Assembly (NCBI RefSeq): GCF_003945595.2
Contig: NW_024104421.1
Span: 6,696,001 to 6,760,000 of the forward strand
DNA: 64,000 nucleotides
DNA from: Pipra filicauda
Taxonomy: Eukaryota > Chordata > Aves > Passeriformes > Pipridae
Direction of reading: 5' to 3'
Below are positions 1 to 13,300 of the stretch, piece after piece. The position numbers were made by a program, and so were the translations under genes. Position 1 is the first letter of the stretch. Each line of letters begins with the position of its first letter. Below the pieces are notes generated by a model, which saw only the letters and a program-made list of their open reading frames with translations, did no database searches and was not told the origin of the DNA.

Positions 1-35
1 TGGGAATAAGTGGACACTCAGTGCTCTGTACTTAC

Positions 36-62
36 CTTCAGTAGATCACCAGATATGACTGC
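36..62 (-). CDS. Candidate microexon at the window edge
   Basis: On the minus strand TTTGCAGCACTTTTACAG precedes this segment, followed by CTGAAG|GTAAGT, a perfect donor. Two acceptors are possible: ...TTACAG gives 27 nt and reads AVISGDLLK in phase 0, while the AG four bases later gives 23 nt (36-58). The 23-nt form takes one carried base and reads V, then ISGDLLK. It therefore fits the phase left by the 15.1-kb candidate. Being at the window edge, its downstream partner cannot be seen. Splice-site quality is the main support; gene membership is inference. Confidence 0.38.
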
Positions 63-3000
63 CTGTAAAAGTGCTGCAAAGACAAATAGAAAACTAATGT
101 CAGACAGAAAGCATTATGCATATAGTCTCACAGCTGAGAACACAGCTCACAGTATATGTAAGTGAAGAGTGATACCTCAGTCCACTTGCATTCTCATGTA
201 CTACCAAACCAATGTAAAACCTGCACTAACACTGGAAAGGCAGAAGACTGCCCATGTTACATGAAAGCTGTATGGACATCAAGCCAGCATTTCCAATGTT
301 GTCCTGAAATTGCATGCTTCTATCTAAATTTTTCCCTTGAGACACTTCTGCCCCTTTCAACAGTGTCCACTGGGCTGTTGAAACAGGGCCGGCCAAGTTT
401 CTGGCACCTAAGCCATCACTGAAGATATCAATGACATCCACACAGAGAACCCGAAAGTAGCTTCAGACCTGTCAGACTCTGTCATACTGGTGGTGGAATA
501 GTCAGTCAGTCTCCAATACACCGAGAATCCCAACTTGCAGATGACTAAGAGAAATTTCTTAATAATTATTTGTATTACAAAAACATTTTGAGATGCCAGT
601 GGGGAGCAAGTCCCCGGGGTTTGGCAGACAGGACCAAACTCAGAGCAAGAGTCAGTCTTCACCTTTTCAGCCTTTGTATTTTAAACAGACACAGAAGGAG
701 AAAAAGGACACAAAGGCTCAAAACAAGACAGGACAGAGCTGCACATAGAGCCGGGAGCTTCCTACTACCCACTACTGTCTGCCCTGAGCCTGCTAAAAAG
801 AAGAAGGAAGGCAAAAACCTGGGACTCTGTATTGCCCTGAGAGGCTGTTACAAGCCTAACATTGTGTGGTTATCTCCTTCTTTTTTTCCTCCTTCTATCA
901 TGATATATATTGCAGAAAAACAATTATGAATATTCTTTCTGAGAAAGCACTTACATGGTTTGCATCTTAGAAAGCATTAAACATCTGCCTCAGTTCATGC
1001 TTTTTCAAGTATGTCTAAGCCCATTTCTATCTTTGAGTCTAGGCAATGCAATCAAATTAAGCATTTGTTCAAGTGCCATCCTTGATAAAGATGCCAAAAG
1101 TTCATGTAGGGAGGAACAAGGGGGAAAGAAAACTGTAGTATAGCTTTGCCTCTGAAAAATAACACAGAGGAAACTGCACAGTGTGAATTCCATGAGGAGC
1201 TTGTTATGCCTTCAGAAATTACAACACATCCAAGCTAAACACTACAGAAGAGGAAAGATGTTCAAAGGCAACTCAACAAAAGTGCTTTTCTTTGAAAACA
1301 CGTGAGGTTATATGGCTTTCTGGTCTCAGTAATGCCTCATGCCCTGGCTACACAGCAGTGGGAAATGCAAAAACCTAGTCCAGCTAAGTTGTGACTTAGG
1401 AAAGCAGTAGCAGCAATTCTTGCAACATTAGATTTAGGGCAGCTTTTCAGTGATCATATGTCCTACAAATCCCCAGGCATCTGTGGGAATGAGGACACAC
1501 AGATTTTAAGAATGGAAAAAGACAAACACCAGCAAGTAAGAGCTAGAAAATACATGTACATCTTTTCTTCAGTTTGCATTTTCAGTGGTTTACATCCTGC
1601 TTTTTTCCTCAATAGTTCTAATACTGGCTCAGTCCAAACTAATAGCAGAGCAGCATTTAACCCTTGTGTCATTCATTTTGGTTTTTTTCCCATCAATCTG
1701 GTCTTACTGCCACCTTTATTTTGTAGGCTACTGCAGTCTGGACTTGTATAAATATTTTGCTCTCCTCACACATGTGAAAATCAAATGATCTGGTGATACC
1801 AGTTATTCATTTCCTTCTACATCCAATTTTTGAAGACATGTCTTCCCTGAAGTCACTTCCTAAGAGGCAGTGATACATTTTCCTATGCAAGCCATGCTTA
1901 AGATTATAGTTCAAAAAAGCCAGGAGAGAAATCTAAGATTCTATGAAAAGAAAAGCCTGATGAGATGTGAAAAACCTTCTATGTTGAGTATCCATAACCA
2001 GAAGTTGGTCTGGTGATAAGGCTATTAGGATAAAGCAGCTCTAAAACACATTCAGCATAATTAGACCAATCTTTTCCTCTCTTCCCTAAGCCTCAAATCC
2101 AGCAAAGCATTTAGGCAGGTGCTTAGCTTTGAGCTAATTACATTCTTTTCACACCAAGTCTACCTGCACTGTTAAAATTAAGTGCTTTGCTGGAGAAGAA
2201 CCTATTGCATAAATGAATATATTACAGATCAACAAAACCAGCTGGCATAACGAGAGATTAGACTACACTAAAATAATTCAGCGCTGTAAGCCAAAATGCA
2301 GGAAGATGTAGAAGTTTTTGAGCTAGAAATGGAGAAAGGTTTTTTAAAATAGGGAACATGCTTAAATAAACATATGACTATTGCTTAGCACACTAACCCT
2401 ATAAACTGAAATGGGACTGCTGGGCATATGGAGGAGGAGGGTGAAGATGGTAAAAATCACCTGGTTGTTAAAGAGGTGGTGAAGCAAGCAAGCAGATGGC
2501 ATTGACAAGAGAGAGCAGACTGAGAAACTGGAGAAAAATGCTGTTAACATGCAACGCCAAGCTAGCTTAAAATTAAAAACATTAAAGTGAGAATTGTTGT
2601 ATTTCTTCTAAGCAAACTGCACCACTGGTGTAATAAATAAAATTAATTATGCCATTGTTTTATCACACATAAAATACCTTCTGATCTTAAAGATATCTCA
2701 AAAATTGCTTGATTTAATAAATATTTTAATCAAGTCATTATTTTCTCAACTTCTCCTGAAACAATCATTTGTCATGACTAATAAAAATGTTTTATTACCT
2801 TTTATGTTTATTTAGCAAGCAGATTTATTGTTGATGAAAGGTGACTGAAGTGCTCTGTCCACGTAATGAGGAAACAAACGCTCAGTCTGCAGTGGTGCTG
2901 GACTCCCCAGGCTGCCTTCTCAGCAAAGCTCAACCCTCTCTACTGGTACAGCCCCTACTCCATCACTGACCTCTCTGCTGAAATTGCCAGCAAATGTGTC

Positions 3001-5085
3001 AATCACTGCCCAGATTGATGGATCTTGACAGAAACAATTACCTGCTAGGATATGGACAGCCAGAAATGCAGGCGATCTATGTAACAGCAGCTTCTGGTTT
3101 CCACTGGGTGACTTTTGAGATGAGATTCTAACTACCCCTGTGGGCCAACTTACAAAAGAATCCTCGTTAAAAAAACCCAACCAACTAAAAAAAAAAAAAA
3201 AACAAAACAAACGAAAAGAAAAAAAAAAGGAAAAAAAAAATACCAAAAATCCCCCCACCGAACACAAATAAATAAAAACGAAAACACCATAAAAACACCA
3301 ACCTCAAAACCAACCCCCGCACACACACACTTGACTTATAAATTAAATATTGAACAGACACAAGTGGATAATGCACTAACAGAAAAAAAAGTCCTGTCAA
3401 AAAGGCTGCTAATTGAATTCTGGTAATGCTGCAAGCTAGTGCAGCTTGAGTCACAGGATAAACAACTCCTAGTACACTCACACATGCTGAAAACAACACT
3501 GTTCCTATGGCATGTGCCACTCATCTAATTTCTATGTTAGTGCCCATTACTTCCATTGGAAACAGCTATTTTTATTTCATATTCTAAAAATATATGTTAA
3601 TGTCACCAAGTTATAACAAAGATTTTTGTTTCCCAAACATAAAATTAACTTATGAAATCTCAATTGCCCTCTGATTCTGCTTATGAAGCCAGCATCACTA
3701 AAAGAGTGCTGCAAAAGCAGTCATTAAACAGTGGCAAACAGATAACAAAGGAGTGAGGTATTTGTACCCAGTAACTCCAGAGGCTGCAAGATGTCTAAGA
3801 GGTCTCATAGGGCTGCCTGGATGCTCAGAAGAGAAAGTATCTCTCCATAGAAAGTAACCTGGTGTCTGCTGCAACAGTTCATGTTATGCATCTCCCTCCA
3901 AAGACTACAAAATCTCCAGAGAACATGACCTCCAACTTTTCTAAATAAGGAGTCAAACTAAGACAGAGGGGATCCTTCAGAATGGCATGATTCCAGGGGA
4001 CATACCTGATCACCTTCAAGAAGGATAAGAGAACAAGAGGAAAACAGGAAGTCCCCCTTTTAAGGGTTTTCAAGATATGACACTGCTGCCACCAGGCAAT
4101 GCTCTTGGTCTCAGAAATTTTGCGAGTTCTTTGTATACCATACAGGTGCAGCATGAGAACGACTCATTGACTGCAACACATCAAAACAATACGGCAGGAG
4201 GGGGCAGAAGTCACCACCACCACCTCACTCACTTCAAAAGCCATGAAAATTCTCAGAAGCATCACAAGTAAGGAAAACCTCAAACTACCTCTTCCTATCT
4301 GCCTTGCAGAAAAACTTTCTCCTAATCCCAAAGCTGCTGATCATCTTAACACCAAGGACAGAAGCAGAGCTCATCGCCAGGCTACCATTACACTAGAACT
4401 TTGCTGCTAAAACACTTTCAGAAAGAACATGAAGAAAAAAACTCTTATAAACCCCTGTAAGTAACATCTCAGAATCTCAAGGTTCTTTGCTTAAAGTAGG
4501 TTGACATGGAAGATATTTATGAAGTTAGTTTTATAATCATTAGTGAGTCAGTAAGAGGAGTTGGTCTGCACTGGAAAGAATCTCAAAGAACAGGACAGTT
4601 CTAGTTTGACATCATCAGCAGTACAGGAGTAATGTGCCTTTTTACATGAGTACAAGTCATTCATAAACCATAAATATCTTCCAGATTTTATTAGTTAGAT
4701 TGCACACCTAATATGACCCTTTCAGAGCCACATTTGAACCCACTACTGCTGTACCAACTAAGCCACATAGAGTGCTAATAAAAAAGTGAATAAAAATAAA
4801 GTGAAGGTCTAAAAATTGTGACTGGAGGGAGCAGAATTACATAAAACTATGTTATAAAGTATAAGTACCACACAAAGGAGTTGTCACATCCATGGTTGAT
4901 TAAAATGCAGCCTATTATGGATCTATGAATGGAATGCAGTCTGGGAGCAAAGTATTATTTGCAACAATACATCTTACCATGAGTTAAAAAATATCAGGCT
5001 CACAATGCATCTAATCAGAGTATGGCAATGTTTAAGCACATGGGAAATTATGGCAGAATTCAACTACCCTAACTCAACACTGGTT
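63..5085. other. No gene seen; intron or intergenic, one A/C-rich tract
   Basis: This is AT-rich sequence without a supported exon. Open frames here are short, lack splice context and look like chance. The only notable element is the A/C-rich tract near 3187-3330. Confidence 0.6.
3187..3330. repeat. A/C-rich low-complexity tract ending in (CA)n
   Basis: About 145 bases consist almost wholly of A and C, with poly-A runs broken by C and G and only a handful of T. The tract ends in a short CA run (3320-3330). Just before it lies AAAAACCCAACCAACT, a reverse-complement relative of the G/T-rich motif seen at 11.8 and 46.1 kb. Confidence 0.85.
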
Positions 5086-5203
5086 GGAGGGGTCTTGGGC
5101 AACCTGATGATCTAGGGGGTGACATCCCTGCCCATGGCAGGGGAGTTGGAACTAGGTGATCTTTAAGGTCCCTTTCAACCCAAACAATTCCATGATTCTC
5201 TGA
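5086..5203 (+). mobile_element. CR1 LINE, 3'-end fragment
   Basis: The fragment shows the usual CR1 3' order: TTGGGCAACCTG, then CATCCCTGCCCATGGCAGGG, then GATCTTTAAGGTCCCTTTCAACCC, and a tail CCATGATTCTCTGA. It is a 5'-truncated copy of about 120 bp in plus orientation. It has no coding capacity. Confidence 0.85.
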
Positions 5204-6945
5204 CCTCAAAGACAACTAGGGCTCATGAAATCTTTAGCTCTTTCTAAAGGCACAGATAAGAAAATCGATAATCTGAAGTGATTAGTATCATGTAGAAACC
5301 TCATTTAACAGGCAGTGCCTGCAACTGTCCAGCCTGTTCTGAAACACAGTTAACACTGATTCTGAAACATCAGCTAAACACTGATTCAGCATTCGGAATT
5401 GATATGCCATCAGCATTTCAGTGCTGGATCTGTCTTACTGGTTAGAGGCAGCTAATAAAAAATACAGGAGCTTTAGTGTGGGGCCCTCAGAATTTGAGTC
5501 TCAGTGTTCACTACCATCTCCCATGAGATTGCTCAGGGGAACTCTTAAGAAATACCTCATGAAATACTGCCTTTCTCAAACCCTGTCGAACTGATAAAGA
5601 AGAAGAAACTATAAGAAATGACATCATCAGATTTTTTGAGAGTTATTAAACTTAACTTGGCCTATCATTAGCTTCCAAAACATCTCCAATTCTTTATTGC
5701 TGTTTTAGACCTTGTGAAATTCATGGAGTCAGAAATTTAAAGTAATTACTGTTTTACACATTGAGAATTTAAAAGCTGACCCTAACTAGAAGAGTGCTTT
5801 TACACAGCTGGAGTCTTCTCAGCTGTTAAAGATCAGCATTACAGAAATGATAAGAAAAGAAGCCCTTGTTTTTTATTTTTCACTAGTTTTACAAAAATCA
5901 ATAATAACTTCTATTTTAATCACTCAAAAAGCTATGCTCTCAAATGAGTGGACTCCATATAGAGTATCATTCAAAAATACATTCTTTTCTCTGTAAACAA
6001 CAACTTGCTTGTAATAGCTTTATGACAAACTGACAGTAACATAACTTACCCAGAATTTTACAGAACTGACTTCTCTACTCTAGCCATGATCTTCAACCTC
6101 AACTTGCAGTTGAAAAGAGGTGGGGGGGCACCATGGGAAATTGGTTTGTGGGCTACTTCCCTTCTGAGAGGACTATGGTCCTCTCAGAAGAGGACCTAAG
6201 ATACAGAGCAGCACATTCACTTGATTTTTCTGAAGGGTCTCCCAGCCCCATAGAACAATTTTAAGGATCCATGATGAAGAAAAGTTGCAAATCACTGCAT
6301 TTGAGCTTTTAAAAACACTTTACCTCTTTTCAGTACTTAATCTGCTTTTAAAGTTATAAAAAGAAAAAAACCCTATAAAATATGTGCACCAAGCTGTCTA
6401 CATAACTGAGAAATTAAGTTACAAAATTAATAACATTTTGTTGGAATGACTGAGCTCACAGGTCTTTGATCTATAGACAATCTCAAGTCTCACCAAAGCT
6501 GATGATGCTTAAATATTTTGCTTTGAAGATAAGCTGAGTGAAAGGAGCAATTTAATGTGTCTTCATGTACTTTATGCACCTGCAAATAGTGGAAGTAACT
6601 AATGAAGTCCATGAAAAAAATTAAACAGAAGTTAAGCCTTGTAGGTTGAGAGGTCTCCTAAATGCTGGGGGAAAAAAAAAACAAACAACAACAACAAACT
6701 CTTCAAATCAAATTTTCCTCCTGATAGAATGAGACAAAGGTCCCTGAATACAAGCCAACAGCTTGGGCCAAAAAAGATGCACCAAGACCCTATATGGGAC
6801 ACTCACCCTTTTTGAAGTCTGTTATTATAGCAGTGTACACCTTATGCCAAGAAAAGGACACAAACATTTGTTTCTACCACAAACCATCAGGACTGCATTT
6901 TTCCTTATGCACAGGAAAAGCTGTGTTCAGGAAAAAAAAAAAAAA
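5204..6945. other. No gene seen; contains a perfect hairpin
   Basis: This stretch is non-repetitive and AT-rich, with no supported exon. A 13-bp inverted repeat with a 4-base loop lies at 6161-6190. Confidence 0.6.
6161..6190. repeat. Perfect 13-bp inverted repeat
   Basis: CTTCTGAGAGGAC, loop TATG, then GTCCTCTCAGAAG. All 13 pairs match. No role can be assigned. Confidence 0.9.
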
Positions 6946-7320
6946 TCATAGAATCATAGAATTGTCTGAGTTGGAAAGAACCTTTAAAGGCCATCTAGTG
7001 CAACCCCCCTGCAATGAGCAGGGACATCATCAACTGGATCAGGATGTTCAGAGTCCTGTCCAACCTGACTTTAAATGTTAACAGGGATGGGTCCTCTACC
7101 ACCTCTCTGGGCAATATGTGTCAATGTGTTACCACACACACACTGTCAAAAATGTATTTCTTATATTGACCCTCTTTCAGTTTAAAGCTACTTGTCCTTG
7201 ACCTATCACAGCAGGCCCTGCTAAAACGTCCGTCCCCATCTCTTTATAAGCCCCTTCTAAGTACTCTAAGGCTGCAATGATGTCTCCCCAGAGCCTTCCC
7301 TCTTCTTCAGGTTGAACAAA
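6946..7320 (-). mobile_element. CR1 LINE, 3'-end fragment, minus orientation
   Basis: It begins on the plus strand with TCATAGAATCATAGAATT, the reverse complement of the CR1 tail. It continues through TTGGAAAGAACCTTTAAAGG, the CAACCTGAC segment and CCTCTTCTTCAGGTTGAAC, then loses similarity near 7320. A run of 14 A precedes it. About 375 bp are left of the element. The copy is diverged, with small internal gaps. Confidence 0.88.
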
Positions 7321-10300
7321 ACGTCCACTGTCATGAGAATATCCTGCTTGGCCTTCTTACAGAATCTGAGGGCAATGGCTCCAGTCTATCCAACTCAAAA
7401 TAACTTTGCTGTGAGGCCGTATTTCCATGAAAGACAACCAAGTAAAGAGCCTGAGAGGTCAAAATGCTCCCCGGGAGACAAAAAAAACCCAACAGTGCAG
7501 CAACCTACTGCAACTAAAAGCTCAAAAGCACATCAGCTGAACAGCAGCTGGACACAGACGTCTCATGACCGTTCAGCAAGAGGAATATTATGAAGGCCTT
7601 CACACAGTATCTTGAACTAATTCATCTGTACACGAAAATGTGTGCATAAGCACACATTCTCCTGTGGTTTAAGAGATACTTTTGAAGTCCACTGGCCCTC
7701 TGAATAAGTCATGCCCCAATAACATCTATTTCTAGGATTGCACAAAGTGGTAGAGATCCCTTTTAAATATTTGTGGGTTGTCCTTTACTTAAAAAAGCAC
7801 TCGATCCTGTGCAGATTCAAAGAAGAGAACTGACACAGTTTTGATTGCACCTGTTTGCCTAACTTGGGAATAAGGCAAAAATTTTAACGTACAAAAAAAT
7901 CACCCATTATTTAGATGACTAGAGATACAGATTATGAACCTTTACCTTTTAAGAATTTTAAATTCAAACAACAGCACCAAGCCACTGTTTAGAGAGGCGG
8001 GGGGAAGGAAAAATAGTCACACATGCTTGCTGAAGGGAAAGAAAGGCTAAATTCTCACTTACACAGAAGTCCCTTCATACAACTGTGGAAGGATAAAAAG
8101 GCTTTCAAAGCAGATGTAAATTACACTCAAGCTGCCTTTAAAGCCCCATTTTCACTCAGACTAGTTTAAAGCTACTTTGATGCCAATTAAGAGTCCAACC
8201 TGAATTGTTTATGTGGCACTGGTGTAGAGCTGAGAATGCAGTTGATAGGTAGCAGTGGAAGTATTCGGACCCTAACGTAGAACTTTTTCTGCAAGACCAT
8301 TTAACTCAGATTTACAAAAGGAAAGGATGATAAAGAAAAAGTACTTCCTTTGTAAATAGTTCAGACCCCCAAAGAACAGTTGCAGATAAACTAAGTACCA
8401 TCTGGCACACATCATCACTTTTTTTCTTTCCTTTTCCCATCCACCCATTTTATTTTTAAGCCAAGACAAGAACAATTAATGTCATTTTCAGGAGTGATGT
8501 GGTAGAAGAAAATGTCTCTGATGAAGTGAGAACACAAGGCAGGGAAGACTTTGGCTGACTAATGCAGACAGTTTATCAATGGAGTGGCACAACTTTGGCG
8601 GAAAGAGAATTCTAGGTAAAATAATTAAGCAACGGTTTATTTTTAATTTAAAAATAAAAAGGACAGCCAAAAAAAAAAAAAAAAAAAAAAACATTGTGGG
8701 CCACACTGTTCCTCCCTCTTCCCTAACTTGGTGGACCATTACCATCACAGGCACTCTTAGCACACTCTTAAGTTTTTTGTCGCTGCAACACTGGCTGCAG
8801 TTCCTTTGCCTGGCAATATCCAAGTAACTCTTCCTAAAGCTAGGGCTTCACAATAAGACTAAATCATCTGAAAGTCAGTTCAAGAATATTTTTTCTGGCC
8901 AGAGTCTTCAGTGGGTGAAGTGATTGCCACTCTAATATGACCATGAGCAACCTCCATCAGAAACAAAAAAGAGGAGCAAAGTAGGTTGCAAGGTTACCCA
9001 CAGCTTTTGCTTGAAAACAGGTGCTCTGGTTCAGACAACACACTCCTTACTCCTACTTCCTCCAGAGGGGAAAAGGATAACGGCAGTGGCCATCTGGAAA
9101 GAAATGTTTCTCTGTTTTCATCTATTACTCATTCAGATGCCCACATCGGCCAGATGTCTCCCTCCCAGCTGCCTACTGACCCCTCAGGCTGCTTGGATAT
9201 GATGAAAGGTGGGGTGTAGGCACCTTTTAAAGGTTTTGTCCAGAGAGGATCTGCCTCAGCCCTAGAGATGTGCTTTCGCAGAATGCTTCCTCTTGCTAAG
9301 GGTACCTTGGGTCTGCATCAATACCAGCCTCTGCTGAGAAGCAAATGAACAAACCCAGAGCAGATCCCCGAGTATATTGTTGGCTCAGCTGGCCACAGAC
9401 ACACTTTCAAAACACTGTCCAGGAGGGCTTTCTTCCCAAAGTGGCTAATTAATCAAAAGGAATACCTGCAGTGCAGTACACCCCACTGTACTGTCTTTGA
9501 ATTGTTCAGAGGAAGCATTCCAAGACATCTCAATTTGTTGCTAGGTAAACGCCTCCAGCATCACCCATACAGCTTCTCAGCTCTCTCTTTTGAAGGTATC
9601 TGGTGCTCCAAATAGCAATTCATTATTTTTATTTTTTCAGTTCTACCAGCACTGAGATGTTTGGGTTCATTCATAGCACCCTGCTTGTCCTTTTATTCAG
9701 TGTGGCAGGAGGCCTCAAAACTCTTGAGAACATCCCTTTGCAGACTATGACTAGCAAGGCTAGTGAACAGTGGCTCCATAAAGAAGAAAGGAAGTTAAGA
9801 CAGTGAAGCCTGTGTTCCCACAGGCCACTAGGAGCAACAGGAGTGTTATCCATTCTTGTGCTATTTCCTGAGGCTCCTACAACCATTTTCCTCCTTGCAC
9901 AGGTTCAGACTTCCTCTCTTTAATGGAGCAGACAGCACTGGAGCAAATACCACAGTGCACAGGACATTCTGCCCTCAAGGCAGGAGCAGACATTGCACAG
10001 AAAAGCATTTTCCTGTATGGGATGGAGCTGCCACTGCCTTCCATTCATGCACTTGATCACTCTCTTCCTTATAATTCATATAGCAGTTCTCTCAATCCAG
10101 AGGGACATCAAGAGACAGAATTAAACCTCTCACCTCAAACTTCCAGTTTGAACCTGGGTCAAGTATTTGCTGTGGAATTTTTTTCTAATAGAGGCTAATT
10201 TGGATGTCACCGTTACAAACTCACTTCACTTCTAATGCACTCCCAGCTCTACACAAATCCCTTCTAAGTGTAGGATATCCAGGCTGGATACTAAGTATCA

Positions 10301-13300
10301 GCATGAAGCCACCACCTGTCAGAATCTGTAAGATCTTTCAGTGTCGCTATCTGTCTTTTCAAGCAGAAAACCCATCCCTTACCTTAATCTCTTGAATAAT
10401 ATTATTATTTTGTAATAACTAACTCTCTCTGAAATTTCTCCATTGAATATATTCACCTCTTGTTTTAATTTCTCATTTGTATCCTATCTTCATGAATTTT
10501 GAATCTATTGCACCAGGAAAAAAAAAAAAACAAACAACAAACAAACAGAAACCCTGAGTTTAATCACAGAAATTATGCTGATGCAGCAAAAAAAAAATTA
10601 AAAAAAATACATGTCTGCTGAAAGCAAACAAGGCAAAAAGCCCAGTGTCATGGGTTCATAGAGAAATGAGAAAGAGAGCAGTGACATAAATATTTGAAAC
10701 CTCTAGTCTCCAGATTAGAATGCAACTCAGATGCATAAGGATTAAGCTCTGGTTGACTGCTACTTAAGGTGCATTAGTATAGCTACTTAAAACTGAGTAA
10801 TTCCATCAAAGGCAAGGTTCTTCTGTTTGAAGTTAGACAAACAAGTATTGAGCAGCACCAGCTCCAAGTTGCCATTAGATGAATAGCATGCCAATGTCCC
10901 TACACCATTAATAGCAACACTCAAGAGCTTGCTGGTATTTTTTTCAGAATAATTGGAATGGATGGAACTCACTGTACTCTTTTTAAGACTGTTTCCCTCA
11001 ATTGCTTACATCATGATGAAGAAGAGCCAACTCAATCACACAGATTAGCAGAGATAAGGCAAATTTGGCCAGATAAAGTTAGGCCAAAGATAATGTAAAA
11101 TATATTGTTATTTAATACATTAGCGGTGGAAAATTTGTAGGCAAATTTCTACAGGGTGGCTGTGAAGAGGAGCAGTCAGGGCACAGTCTAGTGTACATGT
11201 AATGTACAGGGCAGCACTGAAAGGTGCAGGATGAAGGAAGGGTTTGGTAAACCCTCAACAATTCACCTAACAATAATCAGACAACGACTGTGCACTAGCC
11301 AGGCAATGCATTAAAAGTCTGCATTCCCTTCACAGTACCATACCTGCTCTAGAAACAATGGATGAAATAACCTCCAACAGTTTCAGACCTGAGCATATGG
11401 CAAGGATTTTTATATAGTGAAAATACAGCAGGGGGTAGCATTAACTAACAGATCACTTGCATGGCCCTCCCTCATGGCATCCACCAGGTCTTCTGTGGCC
11501 CTGACACTTGCCCATTGTTGAGTTCTCAGCTAATCCCATCACCCAAAGAAGACCATTGTCTTACAGGGCTGCAGGGCATGTAACTGCACCAAGGCCTCTG
11601 TGACCGAACAGGTTCCTCCTCCATGTCATTCTTCAGAGTCATCCCTCCAATCCCCTGTCTAAACTACTCTGCTTTGGTATTTACTTGGTTTGTATCATTT
11701 TGTCAATCGGTTAGAGAATTTGAGGGTTAGGGGTTTTGTCTGCTCCTTTTGTGTTTCATTTGGTTGGTTGGGGTTTTTTTAATTAAAAAAAAAGGAAATA
11801 AGATGGTAGCTTTCACTCTTTACTTATCTATTTCCTAACTACCTGTACCAAGAACAAAGACACAAAACTTTTAAAATCTCTAAGAGGTTTTGGGCATTTT
11901 TTCTTTTGAAGTTTGGCATTTTCTAGCAGTACTGTTTCCCTTTCTGTGCCAATTAAAATGGCTCTGCTTTGTAACTGATAAGGGTGCCTTTAACACGTGC
12001 CCACAACAAGGAGCATTGTGTGCTGTTACAATTGTTCAATAGATGCCCAGTCTCAGACAGATGGTGCTTTATCCTCATCCACTTTTCAAGACAGCACAAT
12101 GCATTGTCCCGTCAGGGATTAATGGAAGTGCCACTCACGTTAGATGCTAATTCTGGTAGCAAGTCTGTTAGTACACTACAGATGCTACAGCTACTGTTTG
12201 CAACTCGTACTTGAAGCAGGCAGTCTACACTGGAGGTGATTCAGGACATTCAGAAACCAAATGGAGGAGCACAATGCAAGAAACTATGCAGAATGCAACA
12301 TCATGGTCAATGGGAAAGAGATATTTAAAAAAGAAAGACAAAGATGATGGAAAGAAGAAAAAAACACGGAGAAATAGTAGAAGAAAAAAAGAGGACTGAA
12401 TATTAAAGCAGACAAAACAAGGATCAGGAACCAAGCGGAAGGTTAGAACTAGATCCAAGAAACAGAGAAAGTGCCTTTTCTCAGAAATTATCAATATCAC
12501 ATCATCAGAAAATCAGCATTAGAATGGTGTCCCATAGTAAGAAGAGGAGCTGTAACACAGGACACAGAGTGATACCAGTGAAGGTACGTTATTCTACAGT
12601 TGGATCTTGAACCATTGTGTACCCAAAAGCATTACTGCCTTATAAAACTACATAAGTGTTTAACATATTGAATAGGCACACAATTGAGCACTGATTATTA
12701 ATGAAAATAGAAGTCTCAAAATTGATTCCAGGATACATACTCCAAGAACAATATACCAGGAGACGTCTGCATAAACACTATAAAAGACAGGCAATTCAGA
12801 GATAAGTTTTCGGCTCTCTCATGGACCCTCTCTTTTTTGTTTAGGTAAGAGATTTGAAATTTAAGACTAATTTGAGATGTTCCACACATGCAGTCTCAGT
12901 GGACTGAGAAGCATCTAGGTTCTAAAAACCTTATGCTACAGCCCTTTTATCACATTTTCCTTCTAATACTGTGCTCAATACTAACACATGGTCTGTATGT
13001 GGCACAGTGAAGAAAATTCAAGCATTGGACCTCTCTATCTGAAAAGTCATTGGGACATGGGAAATCTTTTGTGTTTGAGAGAAGCTCCTACACATGGATG
13101 ACAAGTCTAGTTAGATACTCCATGGTCACAAAACATCTAATAACTAGCAGTATCACTAATTAGTCAAGGGAACATATGTCTTTCACTCTACATTTAAGAG
13201 GAGGTTTCTTATGAGAGAAAAGTCAAAAAGAGAAGGAAGAGGCTATTCCGAGATGTTGGTCAAACCTGAAAAGCCAGACCCTGGCAGCAGATGGTAGATG

